From NCBI GenBank assembly GCA_013334575.1, contig JAAXXG010000009.1, forward strand, positions 1 to 39,148: a stretch of 39,148 nt of DNA, given 5' to 3'. Within the stretch, counting starts at the first letter, position 1. Each line of letters begins with the position of its first letter. Under the pieces are notes generated by a model that had not been told where the DNA came from, searched no databases, and saw nothing but the letters and a program-made list of their open reading frames with translations. This document shows, one piece after another, positions 16,143 to 23,515 of this stretch. This stretch comes from Candidatus Moraniibacteriota bacterium. Its GTDB lineage: Bacteria; Patescibacteriota; Minisyncoccia; Moranbacterales; UBA1568. The position numbers and the translations under genes were made by a program.

Positions 16143-16774
16143 TCATGCCGCCAGGGACGCCTCAGCGATCGAAAGCGCCTTTTCCATCTCCTTTTCGATG
16201 TAATCGGCATACATGACGAAGGTGTTGCCACATGAACGGAGTGCCTGGAGCAGTTTAGGCATCACGAGCTTCCGCGTCTCGTCGATCTGTTTCCGCCGCT
16301 TTTCAGGCGGACACGCGAGCAACGTCCGACAGTTATGCAGACGGTCGAGCGCCTTTCCAAGCACCGTCAACGCGTCCCCGCGAATCACGCGGTCGAGGTA
16401 TTCTTCCTCGTTCTCCTCGTTCTTCTTCCGTTTCGTCAGCGCCTGTACCCGCGTCGCGGTAACGACTCCGAAGTTCAGCCTGATCCGATAAGGGGAAAGC
16501 AGGAACGAATCTTCCTGCATATCATGCAGCAGGTACGCGATAACCGCATCCGGGTCCTGCCCTCCGAGCTCGTCGATATATATATCCAGGCGACGGATTT
16601 CGGATGATCGAAAAATCTCGACCCGTCATCACGGACTTGTTTCGCATGCCCGTATTTCGAACATTGATACGCGAATGAAGTCCGTTCGATTTCGTAGGGG
16701 TCAAGGAACAACTCCAGCCTGGAAAGATAATTCACCCTCCCGGGCGGACGGAGTACGGCAACCGGTCTTGTCAT
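16143..16774 (-). pseudogene. RelA/SpoT-type HD (alarmone hydrolase-like), frameshifted at (AT)5
   Basis: Two overlapping minus-strand frames together encode one HD domain of the (p)ppGpp hydrolase type. The first frame gives YGHAKQVRDDGSRFFDHPKS (the R..G..F.HP start of the domain). The second gives DPDAVIAYLLHDMQEDSF (the HDxxED motif) and later KALDRLHNCRTL (DRLHN). The frames join exactly at a run of five AT dinucleotides (16576-16585): removing one AT or slipping by -1 restores a single ~210-aa protein resembling a small alarmone hydrolase. The 99-aa and 125-aa ORFs of the track are its halves. ATG at 16774 has AGGAG upstream. All visible metal/catalytic residues are intact, so this may be a recent mutation, phase variation, programmed frameshift or sequencing error. 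Confidence 0.8.
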
Positions 16775-16906
16775 TTCGATTCTCCTGGTTTTGGTTCTGA
16801 AAATACTGGAAGGGTATGCAACCGTCGTTTTCCATCGGAGTCAATCCGGCAAGAAAACGGCTGGATACGACTGTACGACTGGAAGAACAGTGCCGGAAAC
16901 GACGAA

Positions 16907-16933
16907 CGGGAGCATCCTTTCCGGATACTCCCG
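16907..16933 (-). terminator. Intrinsic terminator of the gene at 16934-17485
   Basis: Minus strand CGGGAGTATCC-GGAAA-GGATGCTCCCG (11 pairs, one G-U), immediately after the stop codon. The following T content is modest (TTCGTCGTTTCC). Confidence 0.65.
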
Positions 16934-17485
16934 TCACTTTTTCGTCTTCGAGGTGATCGCTCTCCGGAGCGCACGCATTTCGATCCTTCGAACCGCCGCG
17001 ACGGATTGTTCGCCAGTCATCGTAAGACGTTTCGCTTCGATAAGCGCGCGGGATGCCGCTTCGATGGCATCGAACCAGCGCTCCTGTCCGCGATAGAACA
17101 GATACTCGCAGACGGCGATCCGGAGCGGATCCCTTGCTCCGACCCGCTCAATCACATCCTGGCAGAGCGCGCCGACCTCGTACGCATGCTCGCGATATCC
17201 GAACTCGCCTTCCGGGAACATGATTATGCGCATCGACCGCTCGTCGGGAAACCGACGTTTGTCGACATGTTCTTCCAACGAGAATCCGATTTCTTTTCCA
17301 TACCGGAATTTCAACTCCTCGCCGTACCGTCGACAGAAGTCTCCGATAAAATCCCGGACGGCCATCGGGTGTGCGAATTCGGATCCCGAAGGGAATACCT
17401 GAAGCGTCACCGTCTCCGCTTTCACGCGCCGATTCCTCTTCACATTCACGTCCCGCTGAGGGCGGGAACGGCTTTTTCGTGCCAT
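16934..17485 (-). CDS. Unknown protein, paralogue of the gene at 5549-6253
   Basis: 183 aa from the ATG at 17485, chosen because AGGAGG lies 5 nt upstream; the longer ORF is not needed. The N-terminus is strongly basic (ARKSRSRPQRDVNVKRNRR), as in nucleic-acid-binding tails. The rest is a helical domain sharing IMFPEGEF and the FDAIEAASRALIE helix with the 234-aa protein at 5549-6253. No catalytic motif recognised. It has its own promoter (17581-17608) and terminator. Function unknown. Confidence 0.75.
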   Translation of the reverse strand: MARKSRSRPQRDVNVKRNRRVKAETVTLQVFPSGSEFAHPMAVRDFIGDFCRRYGEELKFRYGKEIGFSLEEHVDKRRFPDERSMRIIMFPEGEFGYREHAYEVGALCQDVIERVGARDPLRIAVCEYLFYRGQERWFDAIEAASRALIEAKRLTMTGEQSVAAVRRIEMRALRRAITSKTKK

Positions 17486-17580
17486 TTTCGCCTCCTGTGG
17501 TTGTGGACAAATGAGGGACTGCCTCTCCATCCTGGTTTTCAGTCAAAGAACCGTCCGACCGACTTTTCGGCAGACCACAT

Positions 17581-17608
17581 ATCTTACACGGAATGTACAT
17601 ATTGTCAA
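17581..17608 (-). promoter_or_regulatory. Promoter of the gene at 16934-17485
   Basis: Minus strand TTGACA, 16-nt spacer, TAAGAT. The predicted leader of about 90 nt carries several short repeats (GTCGGTCGGACGG). It lies just downstream of the terminator of the previous gene. Confidence 0.6.
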
Positions 17609-17612
17609 GGGT

Positions 17613-17641
17613 ACCAAAAACCTCCCGCTTTCGGGAGGTTT
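17613..17641 (-). terminator. Intrinsic terminator of the gene at 17655-18347
   Basis: AAACCTCCCG-AAAG-CGGGAGGTTT on the minus strand, followed by TTGG after the TTTTT run. Perfect 10-bp stem, 13 nt past the stop. Confidence 0.9.
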
Positions 17642-17654
17642 GGCCATCACCGAC

Positions 17655-18347
17655 CTAGCGCATCTTTCCGACAAACCTTTGCAGGATGCTTGTATGTACT
17701 TCCGCAGCCCGTATCGCATTATCCGTTTCTTTCGCCCTTTCCTGTCTTTGCTTCTCCTGATCCGCTTCCCGCGACGCGAAATGCTCCTTCCGGTATGCCG
17801 ACAGGCCGAGATACGCCTTGCGATGCCTCATGTATTCCTTGAACGACTCATGCGCCCGTGATATGTCGACGTATGCGGGATCGCTCTCCGAAGTTCGCCC
17901 TTCTTGGTTCAACCGGATGATTTCACCCTTCACATGCTCCATGACCTGATCGAGAACCGCGCGTTCCGCTTCGCTTCCCGGCCCTGGAACGAGGCCACCT
18001 TCGCCGATACCGATACGGCCGCGCATATCTTCATACGCTTCCTGCATCCTTTGGCCGTGTTCGACAATCGCATCAGACAATTCCTCGTACGTCTTCGCCT
18101 TGAAATGCTCGTCTTCACCCTCGATAGCTTCCGTCGCCGCTTCGGACGGTTTCTCGTGGGAACGCCCGAGATATTCGTCGACCTTCCATCGTTCCTCCTC
18201 GGTCAACGGACGCATCCGACCGGCTCGTTTGTCGGACTCATCCGCATATACCGGTATATTGAGATGTACACGGGCCTGCTGTTCCTTGGCAAGCTCCAGG
18301 TCCAAGCCCGGCACCCCGCCGCCATCGATCCGTTTCTCATCCGTCAT
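17655..18347 (-). CDS. Unknown charged, helical protein
   Basis: 230 aa, not recognised. Very rich in Glu, Lys and Arg with long predicted helices (YEELSDAIVEHGQRMQEAYEDM and a C-terminal stretch ADQEKQRQERAKETDNAIRA) and no hydrophobic segment, so it is probably cytoplasmic and partly coiled coil. ATG at 18347 lies about 30 nt after an extended -10 promoter. It has a clean terminator and so is a single-gene unit between the unknown paralogue and murE. Confidence 0.7.
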   Translation of the reverse strand: MTDEKRIDGGGVPGLDLELAKEQQARVHLNIPVYADESDKRAGRMRPLTEEERWKVDEYLGRSHEKPSEAATEAIEGEDEHFKAKTYEELSDAIVEHGQRMQEAYEDMRGRIGIGEGGLVPGPGSEAERAVLDQVMEHVKGEIIRLNQEGRTSESDPAYVDISRAHESFKEYMRHRKAYLGLSAYRKEHFASREADQEKQRQERAKETDNAIRAAEVHTSILQRFVGKMR

Positions 18348-18376
18348 ATCCGCGTGTAATAACGTTTATCACATCC

Positions 18377-18382
18377 AGTATA
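18377..18382 (-). promoter_or_regulatory. Extended -10 promoter of the gene at 17655-18347
   Basis: Minus strand TGG-TATACT, 30 nt before the ATG. No -35 match. Same form as the promoters at 6370, 27035 and 30317. Confidence 0.55.
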
Positions 18383-18410
18383 CCACGCGGAACGCATGGT
18401 ACGCGGAGGG

Positions 18411-19676
18411 CTACCGCCCCATAACGGACAATTCCTCCAGGATCACCTTCCGATCATTCCACGGGATCTTTCGATCGCCGACCTGCATCATCTCCTCGGC
18501 GCCCTTGCCGGTCACCAGCATGATGTCGCCCGGCGCAAGCAGGGAAAGACCCTTCCGAATCGCCTCGCGACGATCGCGGATACGGAAGAGCGTCCGATCC
18601 CTTTCCCTGTTCCGGATTCCAGCCTCCACCTCGTCGAGAATCCGCTCCGGATCCTCGGTATACGGGTCCTCGTCGGTAAGGATGACGACATCGGCGACCG
18701 ACGAGACGATCTCGCCCATGATCGGCCGCTTGCCGCGATCCCGGTCGCCGCAGGCCCCGAAGACCGAGACGACCTTAGAACCGCCTTTCCGCATTGAGGA
18801 AACGAGATCGTACAGCTTGCCGAGCGCATCCGGCGTGACGGCGTAGTCGACGATGATATCGGCCCCGAGACCGTTCAGGATATGTTCCATCCGTCCCGGC
18901 ACGAGCGAGACCTCCGAAGCCGCACGGGCGCACGTTGCCACGGAAACTCCGGAGAGCGCTGCCGCGGCCGTCGCCGCGAGCGCATTCTCGACATTGAATC
19001 TGCCCGGAATATGCAGAACGAACTCCGTTTCACCGACCGAGAACCTCGATCCGGTCAACGAACACTCCAGCCGTTCCGCGAGGAAATCAGCCGCGGATTC
19101 GACCGTCGAATAGGTCGCCTTTCGTTTCGCTCCGGCAAGAAAATAGTCCGGCTCCCACATGTCGAGGTTCACGACCGCCGTACCCGCCCGATCGAACAGC
19201 CGACGCTTCGCGCGACGATACGCTTCCATGGTCCTGTGATAGTCGAGGTGCTCGCGCGTCACGTTCGTGATGACCGCGACGTCGAACCGGACACCGGAAA
19301 CCCGACCCTGATCGAGCGCGTGCGACGAGACCTCGAGCACGACATGAGTGCAGCCCGCGTCCTTCGCCTCGCGAAGGAATCTCTGTAGGGAATACCCGCC
19401 GAGCGTCGTGAATTTCGACGCGTTCACGGTCTCATGCCCGGCGATCCGGAACGCAATGGTCGAGGCGAGCGCGACGCGTTTCCCGTCCGCTTCGAGCATC
19501 CGCGCGAGGAAGTTCGCGGTCGTCGTCTTGCCGTCGGTCCCGGTGATCCCGACGATCGTCATCCCCTTCGCCGGGAATCCAAACAACGCGGCGGACAGCC
19601 AAGCCTCCGCGATATGCGCAAGATTCTTCATCGACTGTGGGACGATCTTCGAAAGATATTTCTTGAGGTATTTCAT
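18411..19676 (-). CDS. murE: MurE-type UDP-N-acetylmuramyl peptide ligase, N-terminally short
   Basis: A cytoplasmic Mur ligase that adds an amino acid to the peptidoglycan precursor with ATP. 421 aa, shorter than classical MurE (about 490) because the UDP-binding N-terminal domain is reduced to about 40 residues. ATP site: GITGTDGKTTT. Central domain: LEVSSHALDQGRVSG and TNVTREHLDYH. C-terminal domain: FGACGDRDRGKRPIMGEI and LTDEDPYTEDP, where DNPR would be read in diaminopimelate-specific enzymes. The third-position amino acid is therefore uncertain. The start ATG at 19676 has no strong ribosome site. The reduced form is common among CPR genomes. Confidence 0.9.
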   Translation of the reverse strand: MKYLKKYLSKIVPQSMKNLAHIAEAWLSAALFGFPAKGMTIVGITGTDGKTTTANFLARMLEADGKRVALASTIAFRIAGHETVNASKFTTLGGYSLQRFLREAKDAGCTHVVLEVSSHALDQGRVSGVRFDVAVITNVTREHLDYHRTMEAYRRAKRRLFDRAGTAVVNLDMWEPDYFLAGAKRKATYSTVESAADFLAERLECSLTGSRFSVGETEFVLHIPGRFNVENALAATAAAALSGVSVATCARAASEVSLVPGRMEHILNGLGADIIVDYAVTPDALGKLYDLVSSMRKGGSKVVSVFGACGDRDRGKRPIMGEIVSSVADVVILTDEDPYTEDPERILDEVEAGIRNRERDRTLFRIRDRREAIRKGLSLLAPGDIMLVTGKGAEEMMQVGDRKIPWNDRKVILEELSVMGR

Positions 19677-19754
19677 AATTATCGCAAAATTTGGATTCCG
19701 TCATCCGAAGCGCAATCGAAGAACCTTTCGAAAAACACCCTCTCTTCTTTTCGA

Positions 19755-19980
19755 GGCCGATTCCTCGACTCGAAGACCGCCCGAAATGACAGCTAATATG
19801 CGCTGCAATGCTTCTCCTTGTCATCCCGAGCCGAAGTCCGGCGCATGCCGGAGTAGCCGAGGGATCCGCGATACATACCGCTACCCTTTCTCCTGGCAGA
19901 TTCCTCCACTCGCAGGCTCGGTCGGAATGACAACGAAAAACTTACCGTTTGTCATCCCGAGCGTAGTCGAGGGATCTGCG
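19755..19980. repeat. GTCATCCCGAG... inverted-repeat elements, murE side
   Basis: The 320-nt gap 19677-19996 holds no gene. It carries at least one full element (about 19823-19929) beginning GTCATCCCGAGCC and ending GGTCGGAATGAC, a partial copy ending near 19795, and a half copy (19950-19980, GTCATCCCGAGCGTAGTCGA). Terminal GTCAT/ATGAC and the internal TCCGGCGCATGCCGGA palindrome recur in the copies beyond the GIY-YIG gene. Confidence 0.75.
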
Positions 19981-19996
19981 AACGATACGCCGACAT

Positions 19997-20278
19997 TCAC
20001 AATGTCGGATACAGGTCTTCCCAAGACGGATTCTCCTTTTCGATCAGGAATATTTTCTTCTCCCGCCGCCACTTCTTCAGCTGTTTTTCACGTTCAAGCG
20101 CGGAATAAACGTTCTCCGTCTGCTCATAATGCACCAGCCTATCGATATTGTACCGTTCCGTGAAGCCCGGCACAACCTTGTTCTTATGTTCCCAAATCCG
20201 CCGTTTCAAGTCGCCGGTCACGCCGATATACAGCGTCCTATTGACACTGGAAAGGATGTAAACGCAGAATGTTTTCAT
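19997..20278 (-). CDS. GIY-YIG domain protein (YhbQ/UvrC-type small nuclease)
   Basis: 93 aa from the ATG at 20278 (MKTFCVYILSSVNRTLYIGV), a single GIY-YIG domain. The motif is CVYILS...LYIGVT, followed by DLKRRIWEHKN, and the Glu of LEREKQLKKWRREKK is also present. Such stand-alone domains are frequent in CPR genomes and are presumed DNA endonucleases of unknown role. The gene is flanked on both sides by the same inverted-repeat family, so it may have been captured by, or be mobilised with, those repeats. Confidence 0.88.
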   Translation of the reverse strand: MKTFCVYILSSVNRTLYIGVTGDLKRRIWEHKNKVVPGFTERYNIDRLVHYEQTENVYSALEREKQLKKWRREKKIFLIEKENPSWEDLYPTL

Positions 20279-20296
20279 ACATTCACGACGTAGTTT

Positions 20297-20616
20297 TTCA
20301 TCCCGAGCCGAAATCCGGCGCATGCCGGAGCAGCCGAGGGATCTGCTCTTGTCATCCCGGGCGTGGCTTTTGTCATCCCGAGCGTAGTCGAGGGATCTGC
20401 AATAAACGGAGGTGAATCATTTTATAAGGCAGATTCCTCCACTCGCGGACTCGGTCGGAATGACAGCAACAGGCTTTTTGTTTTTCATCCGCGTGGCTTT
20501 TGTCATCCCGAGCCGAAATCCGGCGCATGCCGGAGCAGCCGAGGGATCTGCAATAAACGGAGGTGAATCATTTTATAAGGCAGATTCCTCCACTCGCGGA
20601 TTCGGTCGGAATGACC
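20297..20616. repeat. Tandem cluster of GTCATCCCGAG... elements, femX side
   Basis: The 360-nt gap between femX and the GIY-YIG gene is almost entirely repeat. Two elements (about 20370-20464 and 20499-20616) share a nearly identical ~75-nt core that starts GAGGGATCTGCAATAAACGG and ends TCGGTCGGAATGAC. Further left-end fragments lie at about 20297-20346 and 20351-20362. No gene is supported here; ORFs in the track are repeat translations. Confidence 0.8.
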
Positions 20617-20638
20617 ATAACGGGAAGGCGCTCCTTCA

Positions 20639-21709
20639 TCAAGTCAGACCTTTTGCCTTCCGTATCATCCTATATGCCAAGTACCTCACGGGTGACAGGA
20701 CGATATCGTACGCGCCGGGAAAGACCGTCGCGGACGTCTTCGGCGAGAAACCGGTCTTGAAGCGCGTGATACCGAGCCATTTCCCCTCGCCACGCTCCAG
20801 TTCCGCCATATTGACGCCGCCGAAGTCGTATCGGGCACATCCGCGCCGCTTCGCCTCGAGCATCGCCTCCCACTGCAGAAGAAACGGGGCCATGTCCGAC
20901 CGATGCCGGTCGTCCGACCCGCCGTGAAGATACGTCGCCGTATCTCCATGAAACACGACCAGGTTCGCCGCGACGATCTCACCGTCTTTCTCGGCTGCGA
21001 AGATCTTCCCGTCATCGCCGAGAAGCGTTTCGCACATCGCCTCGTAGTACGCTCTCGGATGCGGAACGATCCCTTTGCGGTCCGCGGTGCCGGTCACGAG
21101 CCGGATGAACGCCTCGACATGTTCCGGGTCCGTGGAAACGATAACCCGGACTCCGCGCTTCCGCGCGACGCCGATATTATACCGGGTCTTCGGCTTCATC
21201 GCCGCGAGCAGTTCCTCTTCGGAAAGCGAAAGATCGACCACGAAGGTCTCGCGCGGCTGCATATCGTGCGGCGCCTTCACGATCCGATATCCCGCCAAAA
21301 CCTCACGTATTTCCGCAAGCGCCGCTTCCGTTTCCGGTTCGATCCGGATCCATCCCGCACGAGCCGTCCTCGCCTTCTCGAGAAGCTCCTCCGACGCTTC
21401 CCGCATGATTCCTGATTCCCGATCAGAGCTCTCGTTCCCCGTGTTCATCCGGTTATCGGGATATGATAATCGGGTGCTGTTTCGAAATCCGTCCCCGTTG
21501 TCTGTTTTTTGTTGATTGGCATATGTCCTCGGCCCTCGCGGCACGTACAGGTACTTCCCGACGACCGGTAAAGCATGAACGATACCGTTCGCCGACCAGT
21601 CGGGGTCGCCAAGCCGGACGACCGGATGCCCGGCCGCTTCCTGAAACCGAATCCACTCCTCCGATTGGAGAAGTTCGTCGGATTGATTTTCAGTCAAAGA
21701 GGTATTCAT
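20639..21709 (-). CDS. FemAB/FemX-family aminoacyltransferase
   Basis: Enzymes of this family add amino acids to the lipid II stem peptide from aminoacyl-tRNA, at the inner membrane face. 356 aa from the ATG at 21709. Typical segments are PKTRYNIGVARKRGVRVI, FIRLVTGTADRKGI, AAEKDGEIVAANLVVFHG, ATYLHGGSDDRHR and YDFGGVNMAE. Between YLYVPRGP and the ELLEKAR helix there is an extra segment of about 45 residues, Asn/Asp/Ser-rich and of repeat-like DNA, that looks inserted. It lies downstream of ruvA with a 233-nt repeat-filled gap. It may act with MurE in wall precursor synthesis. Confidence 0.85.
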   Translation of the reverse strand: MNTSLTENQSDELLQSEEWIRFQEAAGHPVVRLGDPDWSANGIVHALPVVGKYLYVPRGPRTYANQQKTDNGDGFRNSTRLSYPDNRMNTGNESSDRESGIMREASEELLEKARTARAGWIRIEPETEAALAEIREVLAGYRIVKAPHDMQPRETFVVDLSLSEEELLAAMKPKTRYNIGVARKRGVRVIVSTDPEHVEAFIRLVTGTADRKGIVPHPRAYYEAMCETLLGDDGKIFAAEKDGEIVAANLVVFHGDTATYLHGGSDDRHRSDMAPFLLQWEAMLEAKRRGCARYDFGGVNMAELERGEGKWLGITRFKTGFSPKTSATVFPGAYDIVLSPVRYLAYRMIRKAKGLT

Positions 21710-21836
21710 CTTTTCTTTCTCAGAACGGACCTCCGTATTGCCGCGCCATTGAAAGCCTAAACTCACAATGATGGGTGCAAACGTTTTCGTATTTCAAAAC
21801 TCCTGTCCGCATACGAATCCGCCTCCGCGAGACCGG

Positions 21837-21894
21837 GTCTTCGAGGGCGTGGCGGTCCAGGACTTCTTGCCCCTGGATTGCTTCGGTCGAAGAC
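21837..21894. repeat. Inverted-repeat element between ruvA and femX
   Basis: Imperfect hairpin: GTCTTCGAGGGCGTGGCGG...CCAGGAC at the left and CCTGGATTGCTTCGGTCGAAGAC at the right. The left arm closely resembles the complement of the element at 27072-27168, so both belong to one dispersed family. Confidence 0.6.
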
Positions 21895-21942
21895 TCCCTC
21901 GCAAAGACTCGGTGTTGTCAGTTGTGAGTTGTAAGTCATCCC

Positions 21943-22515
21943 TTACTTCTTCCCGAGCAGCCGCAACGCCGCACGGACCTTCTCGCCGACATCCTTGGTC
22001 TCCGGAGGAACGGCCTTGAGCGCGTCGCGAGCCTCGGCGACCTTGTACCCGAGCGACAGGAGCGCCTCTATCGCCTCGCCGTCCGCGCTCGTCGCACGGG
22101 CGCCCGTTCCGGTCGGCGCCGATACCTTGTTCTGCAGCTCGATGATGACACGCTCGGCCGTCTTTTTACCGACTCCGGACACCTGTGTGAGAAGTGACGG
22201 ATCCCGATTCACGATCGCGGCGCGTATCGTGTCGGTATCAGCGATCGAAAGGATGCCGAGCGCCGCCTTGGGTCCGATGCCGGAAACCGAGATGAGCGAT
22301 TCGAATATGGAAAGCTCGTCCTCCGACAGGAAGCCGTAGAGCGCGAGCGTATCCTCGCGGACATAGGTATGGATATGGAAGGAGACTTCTTCGACACCGG
22401 CGACCTTGCCGAGAACGTAAGCCGAGGTCTGAACCCGATACCCGACGCCGGACACGTCGACGATGACGGCCCCGCTGCGGATGCCAAGATTTTTTCCCGA
22501 AAGTCGTGCGATCAT
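21943..22515 (-). CDS. ruvA: Holliday junction branch migration protein RuvA
   Basis: 190 aa, normal length. RuvA binds Holliday junctions as a tetramer and loads RuvB. The start is MIARLSGKNLG at 22515; the 123 extra residues in the ORF track are translated repeats. Domain I: VIVDVSGVGYRVQT, THTYV-like HIHTYVREDTLALYGF. Domain II helix-hairpin-helix pairs: LISVSGIGPKAALGIL and LTQVSGVGKKTAERVIIEL. Domain III: AIEALLSLGYKVAEA. ruvB and ruvC are not in the window. Identification is secure. Confidence 0.97.
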   Translation of the reverse strand: MIARLSGKNLGIRSGAVIVDVSGVGYRVQTSAYVLGKVAGVEEVSFHIHTYVREDTLALYGFLSEDELSIFESLISVSGIGPKAALGILSIADTDTIRAAIVNRDPSLLTQVSGVGKKTAERVIIELQNKVSAPTGTGARATSADGEAIEALLSLGYKVAEARDALKAVPPETKDVGEKVRAALRLLGKK

Positions 22516-22539
22516 ACGATAGGCAGTCTCTTTTTTCCT

Positions 22540-22735
22540 GTCATTCCCGCGAAGGCGGGAATCCTCGCCGTCTCCGCTCCGACGCGCCCCTCCGCTACCC
22601 GGAAATCCCTTCCATGATAGCGGAAATCGCGGAATACCGCCAAGAATCGACAAACAAACCCTCTTGTCATTCCCGCGAAGACAGGAATCCAAGCCGCTTC
22701 GATAGATCGAAGATTCCCGCCTTCGCGGGAATGAC
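22540..22735. repeat. Two GTCATTCCCGCGAAGGCGGGAAT-type elements
   Basis: A left-end copy at about 22540-22561 (TCATTCCCGCGAAGGCGGGA) and a full inverted element at 22666-22735 beginning GTCATTCCCGCGAAG and ending TTCGCGGGAATGAC. The same family forms the 71-bp element at 27979-28049. Confidence 0.75.
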
Positions 22736-22816
22736 ACGTAATTCAGTGTTATTTCCCTTATTCCCGGCAATGCCACTTGCCAGGCCGGGAAAACCGTGAT
22801 ACAAAGGATTCGACCC

Positions 22817-22978
22817 AGAACCTGTCCCAAAAGTCTCTTTCGTAGCGAGACTCGGAGGTTTCGAGCGAAAAACATGAAGGTCAAGGAGAGCTATCCGGAG
22901 GATAACGCGACGAGACCCGAATGTTTTGCAGCCGAAAGTTCCGTGTCGTAGCGGAAAAGGGCTTTCGGGATAGGTTCT
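22817..22978. mobile_element. 162-bp MITE-like element upstream of rpsT
   Basis: Terminal inverted repeats AGAACCTGTCCCAAAAG and CTTTCGGGATAGGTTCT (14 of 17 complementary). Internal complementary pieces (AAAAACAT/ATGTTTT and CTTTCGTAGCGAGAC against GTGTCGTAGCGG) suggest it can fold. No ORF of note. Together with 22540-22735 it fills the 493-nt gap between ruvA and rpsT. The rpsT promoter must lie in or before it, because only 30 nt separate it from the start codon. Confidence 0.6.
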
Positions 22979-23008
22979 AAAAGGTCGTTTTTTCATCAAA
23001 CGAAGACT

Positions 23009-23278
23009 ATGCCGATCAAGAAGAACGCCAAGAAGTACATGCGCGTCACCGAAAAGAAGACCGCGCGCAACAAAGCCGTGAAGGGAGTCCTGAAAGGCGC
23101 CGTAAAGGCGGCCCGCGAAGCGATCGTCGCCGGATCGGTCGACACCGCCAAGGAGTCGTTCAAGAAGGCGCAGAAAGCCATCGACAAGGCGGTCGCGAAG
23201 GGCATCATGAAGAAGAATACCGCCGCCCGCCGCAAGTCCCGTCTCAACTCCGCCATCAAGAAGGTCGCCGCGAAGTAG
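23009..23278 (+). CDS. rpsT: 30S ribosomal protein S20
   Basis: 89 aa, normal for S20, a 16S rRNA-binding protein of the small subunit. Lys/Arg/Ala-rich helices with the family pattern: MPIKKNAKKYMRVTEKKTAR at the N-terminus, AIVAGSVDTAKESFKKAQKA, IDKAVAKGIMKKNTAARRKS and LNSAIKK at the end. The start lies 30 nt after a MITE-like element. It is a single-gene unit with a terminator about 92 nt after the stop. Confidence 0.97.
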   Translation: MPIKKNAKKYMRVTEKKTARNKAVKGVLKGAVKAAREAIVAGSVDTAKESFKKAQKAIDKAVAKGIMKKNTAARRKSRLNSAIKKVAAK

Positions 23279-23288
23279 TCATCTGCAT

Positions 23289-23330
23289 TGTCATCCCGAG
23301 CGAGTCGGCGAGCCGAGGGAACTGCCGGCC
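23289..23330. repeat. Left-end fragment of the GTCATCCCGAG repeat
   Basis: GTCATCCCGAGCGAGTCGGC... after rpsT matches the left end of the elements at 19.8-20.6 kb, with AGATTCCGACC remains near 23353. Confidence 0.5.
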
Positions 23331-23369
23331 TCCGCATGAAGTATCTTTTCGACAGATTCCGACCAGAAG

Positions 23370-23398
23370 AAAACCCCGCCATTCGGTGGGGTTTTTGT
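23370..23398 (+). terminator. Intrinsic terminator downstream of rpsT
   Basis: AAAACCCCGCC-ATTC-GGTGGGGTTTT (11-bp stem, one G-T) followed by TGTTT. Confidence 0.85.
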
Positions 23399-23465
23399 TT
23401 CAAATACGATACCGTACGTCACCAAAGAGAAAAGCTTTTCTTGGCTATTGGCAAATCCCGACAAA

Positions 23466-23498
23466 TATGAAAACGGCGAAGAGTTTCTCCGCCGTTTT
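23466..23498 (-). terminator. Terminator of the radical SAM operon
   Basis: AAAACGGCG/CGCCGTTTT arms with an 11-nt loop, 18 nt past the stop at 23516; the minus strand ends in TTTTC. Confidence 0.75.
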
Positions 23499-23515
23499 GT
23501 TGATACCTACATAGA

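Noticed and set aside
15899-16231. 110-aa ORF upstream of cas12a
   Set aside because: Overlaps the end of the HD-hydrolase frame and its terminator; composition is shadow-like.
22516-22884. N-terminal extension of RuvA in the ORF track
   Set aside because: It translates the GTCATTCCCGCG repeat elements (FPRRRES...); RuvA starts at MIARLSGK.
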